Assembly (NCBI GenBank): GCA_003388555.1
Contig: QQVD01000050.1
Coordinates: forward strand, 62,001-126,000
Source: Acidobacteriota bacterium
GTDB lineage: Bacteria > Acidobacteriota > Thermoanaerobaculia > Multivoradales > Multivoraceae
DNA length: 64,000 nt
Direction of reading: 5' to 3'
Below the pieces are notes generated by a model. That model saw nothing but the letters and a program-made list of their open reading frames with translations. It was not told where the DNA came from and did no database searches. Below, piece by piece: positions 33,609 to 43,114 of this stretch. The translations under genes and the position numbers were made by a program. Each line of letters begins with the position of its first letter. The first letter of the stretch is position 1.

Positions 33609-35711
33609 TCAGCTGTCCGGCACGTTGCGGTCGAGCTCGTCGAGCCAGGCCCTGGCCGAGGCGTCGCTCGGTGCGCGCCAGTCGCCGCGCGGCGACAGCG
33701 AGCCGCCGGAGCCGACCTTGGGCCCGTTCGGCAGGGCGCTGCGCTTGAACTGGCTGAAGGCGAAGAAGCGCTGCAGGAAGACGCGCAGCCAGTGGCGGAT
33801 CTCGCGCAGCTCGTAGCTGCGCCGCTCGAGCTCGTCGATCCCCGCCGGCCAGTGGCCGCGCTTGATGTCGCTCCAGGCGTGCTCGCTCATGAAGGCCACC
33901 TTGCTCGGCCGGTAGCCGTAGCGGGAGGTGTAGTAGAGGTTGAAGTCCTGCAGCTCGTAGGGTCCGATGATCTCCTCGGTGCGCTGCGCCGGCTGGTCGG
34001 CCGCCGCGTCCTCGTGCCCGTGACCCTCGTGAGGCACCAGCTCGGGCGAGATCTCGGTGTCGAGGATCGAGCGCAGCACGTCGGCGAGACCGGGGCCGAG
34101 CAGGTCGCTGTCGGCCACCCAGCGGATCAGGTGCTGGATCAGCGTCTTGGGGACCGAGGAGTTGACCCCGTAGTGCGACATCTGGTCGCCGACGCCATAG
34201 GTGGTCCAGCCGAGCGCCAGCTCGGAGAGATCGCCGGTGCCGACGACCAGGCCGCCGATCTGGTTGGCGATGCGGAACAGGTGCGAGGTGCGCTCGCCGG
34301 CCTGCACGTTCTCGAAGGTGGTGTCGTAGACCGGCTCGCCGTCGGCGTACGGGTGCCCGATGTCGGCCAGCATCTGGCGGCACGAGGGGCGGATGTCGAT
34401 CTCACGCGCCTCGAGGCCGAGCGCCTCCATCAGCGCGTAGGCGTTGCCGAGGGTGCGCTCGGAGGTGGCGAAGCCCGGCATGGTCACGGCGTAGACGTTC
34501 TCGCGGGGTAGGCCGAGTCGCTCCATCGCCTGCACCGTGACGATCAGGGCGTGGGTCGAGTCGAGACCGCCCGAGATGCCGATCACCGGCCGCTCGATGC
34601 CGGTCGCCTCCATCCGTCGCGCCAGCCCCTGGACCTGGATCTGATACGCCTCCTCGCAGCGCTCGTCGAGCTCGAGCGGATCGGCCGGAACGTAGGGGAA
34701 ACGCTCGATCTCGCGCTGCAGCGGCAGCTCGCCCGACGGCGGGTCGACGGTGAAGCCGACGCTGCGGAAGGCGCGCAGACGCTGGCGGTTGCGCTCCACC
34801 GCGTCGTGGAAGGTCGACCAGCGGATGCGTTCGTGCAGCAGCCGATCGAGGTCGATGTCCTCGACCAGGAGCTGGCTGTGGGGCGAGAAGCGCTGCGACT
34901 CGGCGAGCAGGTCGCCGTTCTCGGCGACGATGCCGTGCCCGTCCCAGGCCAGATCGGTGGTCGACTCGCCGTAGCCGGCGCCGGCGTAGAGGTAGGCGGC
35001 GGCGCTCTTCGCCGAGGCGTTGAGGCAGAGCATACGGCGGTAGGCGAGCTTGCCGATGGTGACGTTGGAGGCCGAGGCGTTGCACAGCACCGTGGCCCCT
35101 GCGAGCGCGGCGTAGGAGTGCGGCGACAGCGGCGCCCAGAGGTCCTCGCAGATCTCCACGTGCACCACCAGGCCCGGCACGTCGTCGGCGGCGAAGAGCA
35201 GATCGGCGCCCACCGGCACGCTCTCGCCGCCGATCTCCACCCACTCCTCGCGCAGCTCGGGGGCATGGGCGAAGAAGCGCTGCTCGTAGTACTCGCGATA
35301 GTTCGGCAGGTACGACTTCACCGCCACGCCGAGCACCGCGCCGCGGTGCAGCGCGGCGACCGCGTTGATCGTCTGATCGCCGACCCGCAGCGGCAGCCCC
35401 ACCAGCAGCAGGGGGCGCAGCTCGGCGCTCTCGTCGCGCAGCCGCAGCAGCTCGCGCTCGCAGCCCTCGAGCAGCGCGTCCTGGTGGAACAGGTCGTCGC
35501 ACGAGTAGCCGCTCAGCACCAGCTCCGGGAACACCGCCAGGGCGCAGCCCTCGTGGTCGGCCTCGCGCGCCAGCTCGAGCACCTGGTCGGCGTTGTGTTC
35601 CGGCTCGGTGCCGCGGATCGTCGGGATGCCGACCGCCGCGCGCACGAAGCCGTGGCGATAGAGGTTGCGGAACGGCAGCACGCCCTGCAGGGGGCGGATC
35701 GAGGTCGGCAT
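33609..35711 (-). CDS. nadE: Glutamine-dependent NAD+ synthetase
   Basis: A 700-residue two-domain enzyme. The N-terminal nitrilase-type amidase has its Glu-Lys-Cys triad in [18 protein letters not shown] and [11 protein letters not shown]. The C-terminal synthetase has the P-loop SGGLDST near 381 and later [16 protein letters not shown]. It amidates nicotinate adenine dinucleotide using ammonia from glutamine through a tunnel. ATG 35711 has a poor ribosome site. The length is usual for the family (~650-700). The neighbouring nicotinamidase supplies nicotinate for the same pathway. Confidence 0.93.
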   Translation of the reverse strand: MPTSIRPLQGVLPFRNLYRHGFVRAAVGIPTIRGTEPEHNADQVLELAREADHEGCALAVFPELVLSGYSCDDLFHQDALLEGCERELLRLRDESAELRPLLLVGLPLRVGDQTINAVAALHRGAVLGVAVKSYLPNYREYYEQRFFAHAPELREEWVEIGGESVPVGADLLFAADDVPGLVVHVEICEDLWAPLSPHSYAALAGATVLCNASASNVTIGKLAYRRMLCLNASAKSAAAYLYAGAGYGESTTDLAWDGHGIVAENGDLLAESQRFSPHSQLLVEDIDLDRLLHERIRWSTFHDAVERNRQRLRAFRSVGFTVDPPSGELPLQREIERFPYVPADPLELDERCEEAYQIQVQGLARRMEATGIERPVIGISGGLDSTHALIVTVQAMERLGLPRENVYAVTMPGFATSERTLGNAYALMEALGLEAREIDIRPSCRQMLADIGHPYADGEPVYDTTFENVQAGERTSHLFRIANQIGGLVVGTGDLSELALGWTTYGVGDQMSHYGVNSSVPKTLIQHLIRWVADSDLLGPGLADVLRSILDTEISPELVPHEGHGHEDAAADQPAQRTEEIIGPYELQDFNLYYTSRYGYRPSKVAFMSEHAWSDIKRGHWPAGIDELERRSYELREIRHWLRVFLQRFFAFSQFKRSALPNGPKVGSGGSLSPRGDWRAPSDASARAWLDELDRNVPDS

Positions 35712-35873
35712 GGCTGGGGCGGATCGGAGACCGATGAGGCGCTCGTCGGCGGAGAGTACCGAGATCCGCGATCAGTCTACTCTCGCCACGTCCGTCCCGC
35801 CTTCGGACCGGTGGCCTTGGAGGTGCGTCGGCCCGTTCCCGTGCCGAGCGCCCGCGCGGACGCGACCTCCCGT

Positions 35874-36464
35874 CTACTCGGGTGCGCCCGAGAAGTCCGG
35901 CACCGGCCGCGCCCGAGCCGCCTCCGGGGTGGCGGCGACGCCGTTGTCGCGGATGTCGCGGATCAGCCATTCCATCTCGCGGATCTCGCGGCGCTGCGCC
36001 TCGATGATCTCGTCGGCGAGCTGGCGCACCCGGTGATCGTCGATGCCGGCGCGCTCGCTGGTGAGGATGGCGATCGAGTGGTGCGGGATCATGCCCTCCA
36101 TGTAGTCGACCTCGTCCACCGTCACCTGGCTCCGTACCAGCCAGATCGAGCAGGCGAGGAGGACGGCGGAGGCCCCGAAGATCAACCCGTTGGCCCGGCG
36201 ATCGGGGTACATGTGCAGCATGAAGGCGAGCATGACGCTCATCATCGCGGCGCCCATGATCAGGGTCATGAACAGCCGCGTCTCGCTGAACCAGGCGTGG
36301 TCGAGGATCTGGTACGAGTGCAGGTACATGAGGAAGAACATCAGCGTCGTGGAGGTGGCGATCATCGCGAAGAAGCGGCGGTAGCTCCCCGAGTGTCTGC
36401 TGGTGCTGCTGTCGTTGCTGCTGGCCTCGTGGCGGTGCTCCGAGGCGTGTGCCGGGGCGTTCAT
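35874..36464 (-). CDS. DUF305 domain membrane protein
   Basis: A 196-residue protein. ATG 36464 follows GGAGGAGACC. The N-terminus is His/Ser-rich (HASEHRHEASS). Three hydrophobic helices lie at ~33-55, 65-85 and 90-112. The C-terminal DUF305 has MEGMIPHHSIAILTSERA, with a His-His pair, and acidic helices. DUF305 proteins are ferritin-like and often occur in metal-handling loci. It is divergent from the Cys-rich sigma factor gene and near the copper ATPase, which suggests a periplasmic metal role. Confidence 0.78.
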   Translation of the reverse strand: MNAPAHASEHRHEASSNDSSTSRHSGSYRRFFAMIATSTTLMFFLMYLHSYQILDHAWFSETRLFMTLIMGAAMMSVMLAFMLHMYPDRRANGLIFGASAVLLACSIWLVRSQVTVDEVDYMEGMIPHHSIAILTSERAGIDDHRVRQLADEIIEAQRREIREMEWLIRDIRDNGVAATPEAARARPVPDFSGAPE

Positions 36465-36741
36465 CGGTGGTCTCCTCCTTCCGCGGCGCTCACGTCTCCG
36501 GTTTCCGGGAGTGCGACGGGCGATCGACGCCAGGGTTCCGTGCCGGAAGTGGACGCCGCGGGGGCGGGCCGCGGGGCTTGGCCGCGCGGCGGTTTCGTTC
36601 GGTAAGTTCTGCAGCGGGTGCCGGAACGTGGACGGGAGCGACGTGGCTCCGCCGGGTACGGCGCCGTTGTCGAACGCTGTACTGCAAGGGCCGTTCCGAG
36701 GCTCTGGTCGCGAGGCGATCCGGGGCCCCTGTGGAGGCACC

Positions 36742-37311
36742 ATGACCTCGAGCGAGACGACCGAACCACCGCAAGACTCTCCCGCGCTCGCCGCCGCACT
36801 GGTCGACAACCATCGGCGCTTCCTGGCCTTCGTCGAGCGCCGGGTCGGCTCGCGGGCAGACGCCGAGGAGATCGTGCAGACGGCGTTCGTGCGCGGCCTC
36901 GAGCGGCAGGATCAGCTCGAGGATCCGGAGCGCTCGGTGGCGTGGTTCTACCGCGTGCTGCGCAACGCGATCGTCGATCACTGGCGCAGCAGAGGTCTGC
37001 ATGCGCGGGTCGAGGAGGCCCTGGCCGGCGAGTGGGCCGACGCGGTGGCGCCGCCGCCGCAGCTCGGCGACGAGCTGTGTCGTTGCTACGAGCCGCTGCT
37101 GTCGACCCTCAAGGCCGATTATGCCGAGATGCTGCGGCGCGTCGACCTGGCCGAGGAACGCCCGGTCGACGTCGCCGAGGATCTCGGGATCACGGCGAAC
37201 AACGCGATGGTGCGGCTGCACCGGGCGGGCGCCGCTCTGCGCGAGGCGCTGCGGCGCTCGTGCAGGACCTGCGCCGAGCACGGCTGCCTCGACTGCTCCT
37301 GCAGCCGCTGA
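36742..37311 (+). CDS. ECF sigma factor with Cys/His-rich tail (CorE-like)
   Basis: A 189-residue sigma factor. ATG 36742 follows GTGGAGGC. Region 2 is seen at ~20-75 (LVDNHRRFLAFVERRVG, EEIVQTAFVRGLERQ, VAWFYRVLRNAIVDHW) and region 4 at ~120-165. The last residues, CRTCAEHGCLDCSCSR, give a C-x2-C-x2-H-x-C-x2-C-x-C metal-binding array, and another CRC lies in the interdomain linker. This is the pattern of CorE-type sigma factors, whose Cys-rich domain senses copper or cadmium directly, without an anti-sigma factor. The copper-type P-ATPase starts 121 bases downstream, matching such a role. The metal is inferred from the neighbour. Confidence 0.82.
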   Translation: MTSSETTEPPQDSPALAAALVDNHRRFLAFVERRVGSRADAEEIVQTAFVRGLERQDQLEDPERSVAWFYRVLRNAIVDHWRSRGLHARVEEALAGEWADAVAPPPQLGDELCRCYEPLLSTLKADYAEMLRRVDLAEERPVDVAEDLGITANNAMVRLHRAGAALREALRRSCRTCAEHGCLDCSCSR

Positions 37312-37432
37312 GCGAGGCCTCGGCCTGTGCCGAGATCGTGATGAGAGGAGGCGGTCGGGGTCCGGCGTGTAGCGGGGTGTAAGGGTTTCGGGCCGTTGCC
37401 GTCAGCCCCCGCGCAACAAGGAGGACCCGACG

Positions 37433-39766
37433 ATGCACTCTAACTCTCACGGTGGAGACTCTCGACACGGTGGAGACTCTCGGCCCGCTGGCTCCGGACA
37501 CGCGCACTGCGCCCACCATGCGGGGCCAGGCAACGACGCCGGGCGCGACTCGCACGTCGCCCGGGGTTCGGCGACCGACTCGCACTCCCGTGCCCATTCC
37601 GCTCCGTCCCATTCGCGCGGCTCGGGCGTGATGGCGCGCGGCACCGCGGCGGAAGGCGCCTGGACCTGTCCGATGCACCCGGAAGTGGTCTCCGACGGTC
37701 CCGGCAGCTGCCCTATCTGCGGTATGGCGCTCGAGCCCGTCCTGGTGACCGTCGGTGGCGCCGAGAACCCCGAGCTGGCCGAGATGCGGCGACGGTGGTG
37801 GATCTCGGCGCCGCTCGCCCTGGCGACCCTCGTGCTGGCCATGGGCGAGATGATCCCCGGCGATCCGCTGTCGCGCTGGTTGTCGCTCCAGGATCGCGTC
37901 TGGTGGCAGCTCGCCCTCGCCACGCCGGTGGCGACGTGGGGCGCCTGGCCCTTCTACCGCCGAGCCGTCGCCTCGGTCGTCAACCGCTCCCTCAACATGT
38001 TCACCCTGATCGGTCTCGGGGTCGCGGTGGCCTTCGTATTCAGCCTGTTCGCCACCTTCTTCCCCGAACTGCTGCCCGCCGCGATGCGCCACGGTGGTGT
38101 GGCGCCGGTGTACTTCGAGGCCGCGGCGGTGATCACGGCGCTGGTGCTGCTCGGTCAGGTGCTCGAGCTGCGGGCGCGCAGCGCCACCTCGAAGGCTCTC
38201 GAGATGCTGCTCGGACTGGCGCCGCGCACCGCCCGCCGGATCGAGCCGGGTGGAGCGGAGCACGACGTCGACCTGGCGGCGATCGAAGTCGGCGACCTGC
38301 TGCGGGTGCGACCGGGCGAGAAGGTGCCGGTCGATGGCACGATCGTCGAGGGCCGCAGCGTGATCGACGAGTCGATGGTCACCGGTGAGGCGATCCCGGT
38401 GGAGAAGGCGGCGGGGGACGAGGTCGTCGGTTCGACCGTCAACGGCTCCGGCGGCTTCGTGATGCGGGCCGAGCGGGTCGGCTCCGAGACCCTGCTCGCG
38501 CGCATCGTGCAGATGGTGGCCGACGCCCAGCGTACGCGGGCGCCGATCCAGCGCCTCGCCGACCGGGTCTCGGCGTGGTTCGTGCTCGCCGTGCTGGTCG
38601 TCGCGACGCTCGCCTTCGCCGTCTGGTGGCTCGTCGGTCCCGAGCCTGCCCTGGCGCACGCCGTGCTCAACGCCGTGGCGGTGCTGATCATCGCCTGTCC
38701 CTGTGCGCTCGGCCTGGCGACGCCGATGTCGATCATGGTGGCAACCGGTCGCGCGGCCTCCGCCGGCGTGCTCTTCCGCGACGCCGAGGCGATCGAGCAC
38801 CTGCGCCGCGTCGACACCCTGGTGGTGGACAAGACCGGCACCCTGACCGAGGGTCGACCCGAGGTGACCGATGTCGTGACCGCGGGAGGTTTCGAGGAAG
38901 GCGAGGTGCTGGCGCTCGCCGCCGCGGTGGAGAGGGCGAGCGAACATCCCCTGGCCGCCGCGGTGGTGCGCGGCGCCGAGGCTCGTGGGCTGGCGATCCC
39001 GACGGCTCGGGATTTCTCCTCGACCACCGGCCAGGGAGTCGCGGGCACGGTCTCCGGGCGGCGGGTGCTGCTCGGCAACGAGGCGATGCTGGAAGCGTCC
39101 GGTGCCACTTCCGGCGCGCTGGCGGCGCGGGTCCGGGATCTCCGGTCGCAGGCCAAGACGGCCGTCTACGTCGTCGTCGACGGTGCGGTGGCCGGAGTGG
39201 TGGCGGTGGCCGACCCGATCAAGTCCTCGACCCCGGCGGCGATCCGGGCGCTGACCGCCGAGGGAGTGCGCGTGGTGATGCTGACCGGCGACGCCCGCGG
39301 CACCGCCGCCGCGGTCGCGAGAGAGCTGGGTCTGGCCGAGATGATCGTCGAGGCTCGCCCCGAGGACAAAGCGGACACGGTGGCGCGCCTGCAGTCCGAG
39401 GGGCGCTTCGTCGCCATGGCCGGCGACGGGGTCAACGACGCACCGGCGCTGGCCCGTGCCCAGATCGGCATCGCCATGGGCACCGGCACCGATGTCGCCA
39501 TGGAGTCGGCTGGCGTGACCCTGGTGAAGGGCAACCTCGATGGCATCGTGCGCGCGCGCAGGCTGTCGCGGGCGACGATGACCAACATCCGTCAGAACCT
39601 CTTCTGGGCCTTTGCCTACAACGCCGCCGGCGTGCCGCTCGCGGCCGGCCTGCTCTATCCCTGGACCGGCTGGCTGCTGTCGCCGATGATCGCGGCGGCG
39701 GCGATGAGCCTGAGCTCGGTGTCGGTGATCGCCAACTCGCTGCGGCTGCGGCGGGTGCGGGTCTGA
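37433..39766 (+). CDS. copA: Copper-type P1B-ATPase (heavy-metal translocating)
   Basis: A 777-residue P-type ATPase. The N-terminal 70 residues are His/Ser-rich, with an 18-bp tandem duplication at 37448-37483 (HGGDSR twice). A heavy-metal-binding domain follows (~76-102, [20 protein letters not shown]). Then come the usual P-type elements: TGEAIP, the transmembrane CPC ([13 protein letters not shown], ~421), phosphorylation motif DKTGTLTE (~465), and [10 protein letters not shown] (~663). CPC and the HMBD indicate Cu+ or Ag+ export to the periplasm. ATG 37433 follows AAGGAGG. It is downstream of the CorE-like sigma gene. A strong hairpin lies just after the stop. Confidence 0.92.
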   Translation: MHSNSHGGDSRHGGDSRPAGSGHAHCAHHAGPGNDAGRDSHVARGSATDSHSRAHSAPSHSRGSGVMARGTAAEGAWTCPMHPEVVSDGPGSCPICGMALEPVLVTVGGAENPELAEMRRRWWISAPLALATLVLAMGEMIPGDPLSRWLSLQDRVWWQLALATPVATWGAWPFYRRAVASVVNRSLNMFTLIGLGVAVAFVFSLFATFFPELLPAAMRHGGVAPVYFEAAAVITALVLLGQVLELRARSATSKALEMLLGLAPRTARRIEPGGAEHDVDLAAIEVGDLLRVRPGEKVPVDGTIVEGRSVIDESMVTGEAIPVEKAAGDEVVGSTVNGSGGFVMRAERVGSETLLARIVQMVADAQRTRAPIQRLADRVSAWFVLAVLVVATLAFAVWWLVGPEPALAHAVLNAVAVLIIACPCALGLATPMSIMVATGRAASAGVLFRDAEAIEHLRRVDTLVVDKTGTLTEGRPEVTDVVTAGGFEEGEVLALAAAVERASEHPLAAAVVRGAEARGLAIPTARDFSSTTGQGVAGTVSGRRVLLGNEAMLEASGATSGALAARVRDLRSQAKTAVYVVVDGAVAGVVAVADPIKSSTPAAIRALTAEGVRVVMLTGDARGTAAAVARELGLAEMIVEARPEDKADTVARLQSEGRFVAMAGDGVNDAPALARAQIGIAMGTGTDVAMESAGVTLVKGNLDGIVRARRLSRATMTNIRQNLFWAFAYNAAGVPLAAGLLYPWTGWLLSPMIAAAAMSLSSVSVIANSLRLRRVRV

Positions 39767-39787
39767 CGGGGGCACACCTGCCCTTCT

Positions 39788-39829
39788 GCGGGAGGGTATG
39801 CCGCCGACCCGGCGGTGCTACCCTCCCGC
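39788..39829 (+). terminator. Long two-part hairpin after copA
   Basis: A perfect 11-bp outer stem (GCGGGAGGGTA at 39788-39798 with TACCCTCCCGC at 39819-39829) encloses a second 6-bp stem (CCGCCG / CGGCGG at 39801-39806 / 39810-39815). It lies 21 bases after the copper ATPase stop and 68 bases before the SDR gene. It is probably a terminator or RNA-stability element, though no T-run follows. Confidence 0.55.
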
Positions 39830-39897
39830 TGCGCGTCCGGGCCGCGCGTGGCGGCGCGTACGGTCAGCAAACGAAGACACCGCTCGAGGCCAAGACG

Positions 39898-40665
39898 ATG
39901 TTCGAACCGTTCGATCTGACTGGCAAGGTGGCGCTGGTGACGGGAGGTAACTCCGGCATCGGGCTGGGCTTCGCCGAGGGCCTCGCCAAGGCGCACGCGG
40001 ACGTCTGCATCTGGGGCACCAACGAGGAGAAGAACGCCCGCGCCGAGCAGCTGCTGGGGCGCTTCGGCACCCGGGTCGCGGCGCTGCGCTGCGACGTCGG
40101 CGACCAGGAAGCGGTGCGTGCGGCGATGGCCGAGACGCTGGAGCGCTTCGGCAAGGTCGACGCCTGCTTCGCCAACGCCGGAGTCGGCTCGCGCGGCACC
40201 CGCTTCGTCGACATGACGGTCGAGGAGTGGCGCGACATCTTCAGGGTGAACATGGAGGGGGTCTTCTTCACCCTGCAGGAGAGCCTGAAGCACATGATCG
40301 AGCGCGGCGAGGGCGGCTCGCTGGTGGTCACCTCGAGCGTCTCGGCGATCCACGGCGCCCCGCGTGCCGAGCACTACGCGGCGACCAAGGCCGGCGTGCT
40401 GGCGATGGTGCGCGGCCTGGCGGTGGAGGCGGCGCGCTACGGGGTGCGGGTGAACGCGGTGGTGCCGGGGTGGATCGAGACCGCGATGACCGAGCGCGCG
40501 GTGGCCTCGGAGCCGTTCCAGGAGAAGGTGCTGACCCGCATCCCGGTGCGGCGCTGGGGCCAGCCGGAGGACTTCAGCGGCATCGCCGTCTACCTGGCCT
40601 CTGACGCGAGCAACTACCACACCGCCGACAGCTTCGTGATCGACGGCGGCTACTCGATCTTCTGA
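39898..40665 (+). CDS. Short-chain dehydrogenase/reductase (SDR)
   Basis: A 255-residue classical SDR. The cofactor loop TGGNSGIG is at ~14-21. NAG (CFANAGVG) and the Ser-Tyr-Lys set (VVTSSVSAIHGAPRAEHYAATK) are intact. The end GGYSIF and GWIETAMTE are usual for gluconate-5-dehydrogenase/FabG-type SDRs. Substrate is unknown. ATG 39898 has a weak ribosome site. The gene is alone, after the hairpin, and convergent with the thioesterase gene. Confidence 0.88.
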   Translation: MFEPFDLTGKVALVTGGNSGIGLGFAEGLAKAHADVCIWGTNEEKNARAEQLLGRFGTRVAALRCDVGDQEAVRAAMAETLERFGKVDACFANAGVGSRGTRFVDMTVEEWRDIFRVNMEGVFFTLQESLKHMIERGEGGSLVVTSSVSAIHGAPRAEHYAATKAGVLAMVRGLAVEAARYGVRVNAVVPGWIETAMTERAVASEPFQEKVLTRIPVRRWGQPEDFSGIAVYLASDASNYHTADSFVIDGGYSIF

Positions 40666-40715
40666 GCGGGGTCACACCGGGCGAGACTCCGGCGGCTCCG
40701 GCCCTGCGGCTGGCG

Positions 40716-41240
40716 TCAGCTCTTGCCGGCGAGTCGCAGGAAGATCGCGCGCAGGTCGTCGGGCAGGCGGGCGGTGCGGCGGGTGGCGGCGTCGACCCAG
40801 GCGTGCTGGGTGGTGCCGGTGACCACCACCTGCCCGATCCGCGGGTCGGGCTCGCTGCCCTCGCTGCCCTCGCTGCCGTCGGTGCCGACGGAGGTGGTCT
40901 CGGCGATCCGGACCTCGTACTCGAAGTCGACCAGACGGCTCGACTCGCGGGCGATGCGGCAGCCGACCCGCACGATGTCGCCGTAGCGGGCGCCGCCGCG
41001 ATAGGAGAGGTGGGCGCCGGTGACCATCAGCCAGAAGCCGCGTTGCTCGATCGCCGCGTAGGTGGTGCCCGAGGTGGCGCAGAGGTTGGTCCTGGCGAGC
41101 TCGAACCAGACCAGGTAGTTGGCGTGGTGCACCACTCCCATCTGGTCGGTCTCGACGTAGCGCACCGCGATCTCGGTGTCGTGGCGCACGGCGCCGTCGA
41201 GAGGGGGGTAGGGCGCCGTCCTGGGCGAGGGACGCTTCAT
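40716..41240 (-). CDS. Acyl-CoA thioesterase, 4HBT/YbgC-like
   Basis: A 174-residue hot-dog-fold thioesterase. The motif VRYVETDQMGVVHHANYLVWFELAR contains the catalytic Asp of 4-hydroxybenzoyl-CoA thioesterase-type enzymes, and YRGGARYGDIVRV follows. It hydrolyses acyl-CoA or acyl-ACP thioesters; substrate unknown. ATG 41240 has GGAGTG before it and overlaps the glycosyltransferase stop (ATGA), giving a two-gene operon. A 9-bp tandem repeat inside it encodes Gly-Ser-Glu units. Confidence 0.82.
   Translation of the reverse strand: MKRPSPRTAPYPPLDGAVRHDTEIAVRYVETDQMGVVHHANYLVWFELARTNLCATSGTTYAAIEQRGFWLMVTGAHLSYRGGARYGDIVRVGCRIARESSRLVDFEYEVRIAETTSVGTDGSEGSEGSEPDPRIGQVVVTGTTQHAWVDAATRRTARLPDDLRAIFLRLAGKS
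40851..40877. repeat. 9-bp in-frame tandem repeat x3 in thioesterase gene
   Basis: Three perfect copies of CTCGCTGCC, followed by a fourth imperfect one (GTCGGTGCC). On the minus strand they encode repeated Gly-Ser-Glu residues, in a surface loop of the thioesterase by position. Length change would be in frame. Confidence 0.85.
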
Positions 41241-41977
41241 CGTGGGGCACTCCTGTCCGTTGCAGGCCGGGGCCGCGCGAAGAGGCCGTAGCGCAACACG
41301 GTGGTGATGATCTTGTAGCCGGCGGCCACGGTGCCGCGGAGGGTGCCGGTGATCTTCGAGCGGCCGACGCGGCGGCGGTAGCTCACCGGCACCTCGGTGA
41401 CCCGCAGGCCGGCACGCAGCGCCTTGACCTGCATCTCGGCGGTCCAGCCGAAGTCCGGGTCGCGCATGCCGAGCCTCTCGAGCGCCTGCCACGAGACGGC
41501 CCGGAAGGGGCCCAGGTCGGTGTAGCGGTGGCCGTAGAGCAGGCGGATCAGGAAACACGCCAGCAGGTTGCCGAAGCGGGCCTGCGGCAGCAGGGCGCCG
41601 CGCTCGCGGGTGCCGAGCGTGCGCGAGCCGATCACCAGGTCGGCCTCGCCGGCGAGGATCGGCGCCACCAGGCTCGGCAGCTCCTCCGGGTGGTCGGAGT
41701 AGTCGGCGTCGAGGAAGACGACGATCTCGGGCGGCCCGGTGCGGCGCAGATGGTCGAGGCCCGCGAGGCAGGCGCTGCCGTATCCCTGCCGCGTCGCGGG
41801 GACCACCTCGGCGCCGCCCTCGCGCGCCACCTCGGCGGTGCGGTCGCGCGAGTTGTTGTCGGCCACGACGACCCGCTGCACCCGCGCCTGGTCGGCCGGG
41901 ATGCGGCCCAGCGCGGCGAGCACCCGTGGGAGTGAGTGTTCCTCGTCGAAGGCGGGGATGACGACGTCGATTCGCAC
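41237..41977 (-). CDS. Family-2 glycosyltransferase, DPM-like
   Basis: A 246-residue GT-A enzyme. N-terminus VVIPAFDEEHSL and the acidic VVFLDADYSDHPEEL are the nucleotide-sugar and metal sites. LVIGSRTLGTRERGALLP, GPFRAVSWQALERLGM and SYRRRVGRSKITGT mark the dolichyl-phosphate-mannose-synthase-like branch. It probably transfers a sugar to a polyprenyl phosphate or lipid. The GTG 41977 start has no Shine-Dalgarno; its leader is the C-rich complement of the purine tract. It overlaps the downstream thioesterase gene (ATGA). Confidence 0.85.
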   Translation of the reverse strand: MRIDVVIPAFDEEHSLPRVLAALGRIPADQARVQRVVVADNNSRDRTAEVAREGGAEVVPATRQGYGSACLAGLDHLRRTGPPEIVVFLDADYSDHPEELPSLVAPILAGEADLVIGSRTLGTRERGALLPQARFGNLLACFLIRLLYGHRYTDLGPFRAVSWQALERLGMRDPDFGWTAEMQVKALRAGLRVTEVPVSYRRRVGRSKITGTLRGTVAAGYKIITTVLRYGLFARPRPATDRSAPR

Positions 41978-42004
41978 GGAGAGACTGAGGGACAGCGGAG
42001 GCAG

Positions 42005-42290
42005 AGGGGGTCAGGGGACAGGGGGCAGGGGTTAGGGGTTAGGGAAGGGACAAGGGACGAGGGACAAGGGACGAGGGACAAGGGACGAGGGAGGTCAGGG
42101 GCTAGGGGACAGGGGACAGGGGACAGCGGTCAGGGGACAGCGGTCAGGGGACAGGGGACAGGGGTTCGGGGGGACAAGGGACAAGGGACGAGGGACAAGG
42201 GACGAGGGAAAAGGGAAAAGGGCAGAGGGAAAAGGGACGAGGGAAAAGGGGACGAGGGAAAAGGGACGCGGGAGAAGGGCAGAAGGAATG
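42005..42290. repeat. G-rich heptamer repeat tract, purine-rich
   Basis: The intergenic stretch between the divergent glycosyltransferase and carbonic anhydrase genes holds no gene. On the + strand it is almost entirely purine and built of 7-bp units: GGGGACA, GGGACAA, GGGACGA and GGGAAAA, so G3-G4 runs recur every 7 bases. This period can support G-quadruplexes or triplexes. A purine-rich, less regular stretch continues to ~42345. The frame that crosses it gives only low-complexity Arg/Gly/Lys peptide. Confidence 0.9.
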
Positions 42291-42484
42291 AGGGCAGAGC
42301 GCAGAGCGGAGTAAGGGGCGGTGGAGAGAGGCGAGGAGCGAGAACGACGGGCGGCGCGAAAGGGTTGCCGAGAGCGGGTACGAAGCGCCGATACGGGCTG
42401 TTAGAGTGTTCGGCTCACTTGTGGTGTGGCCAGCGCCCCGTCGCCGTCTCGCGACGATCTTCTCCTACGACAGCCGATCTCGCG

Positions 42485-43114
42485 ATGCCGATCCACTCCT
42501 ACAACGACATCTGGCCTTCGGCAGGTCGTGGCGTGTTCCTCGCCCCGGGGGCCCACCTGACCGGCGACGTCGTGCTCGGTGACGACGTCTCGTTCTGGTT
42601 CCACACCGCGGCGCGCGGCGACGTGCACCGGATCCGCATCGGCAGCTCGACCAACGTCCAGGACGGGTCGATCCTGCACGTGAGCTATCAGACGCATCCG
42701 CTCGAGATCGGCGACCGGGTGTCGATCGGCCACAGCGCGATGGTTCACGGGTGCGTCATCGAGTCTGGCGCGCTGATCGGCATCGGCGCCCGGGTGCTCG
42801 ATGGTGCCTGCATCGAGCAGGAGGCACAGATCGGCGCCGGGGCAGTGGTGGCTCCCGGCCATCGTGTGCCGGCGCGCTCGCTCGCGCTGGGGGTCCCGGC
42901 GCGCGTGGTGCGTCCGCTGACCGACGCCGAGCTGGCCAACAACCGGGCGATCTCCGACCGCTACGTGCGGCTCAAGGACGAGTACTCCCAGCGTCTCGGC
43001 TCGGGATGGAACCGCCTCGAGGCGGTGGTCGAGTCGGGACCGGACACCCGGGCCGCGGGCGGCATCGAGCTGACCGGGAACCCACCGGCGGAAACCCCGC
43101 AGGCCCAACGATGA
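42485..43114 (+). CDS. Gamma-class carbonic anhydrase family protein
   Basis: A 209-residue left-handed beta-helix protein. Hexapeptide repeats run from ~20 to 150. The three metal-binding His are visible: DGSILHV, SIGHSAMVHGC. FWFHTAARGDVHRIRIG is the conserved block before them. Family members are zinc- or iron-dependent carbonic anhydrases or inactive relatives; activity is not assured. ATG 42485 is the first Met after the purine tract. The stop overlaps hisS (ATGA), so the two are co-translated. Confidence 0.85.
   Translation: MPIHSYNDIWPSAGRGVFLAPGAHLTGDVVLGDDVSFWFHTAARGDVHRIRIGSSTNVQDGSILHVSYQTHPLEIGDRVSIGHSAMVHGCVIESGALIGIGARVLDGACIEQEAQIGAGAVVAPGHRVPARSLALGVPARVVRPLTDAELANNRAISDRYVRLKDEYSQRLGSGWNRLEAVVESGPDTRAAGGIELTGNPPAETPQAQR

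Noticed and set aside
41936-42484. Open frame through the G-rich tract, in phase with the carbonic anhydrase gene
   Set aside because: The product is a low-complexity Arg/Gly/Lys/Asp repeat forced by the heptamers; conserved sequence starts only at Met 42485.
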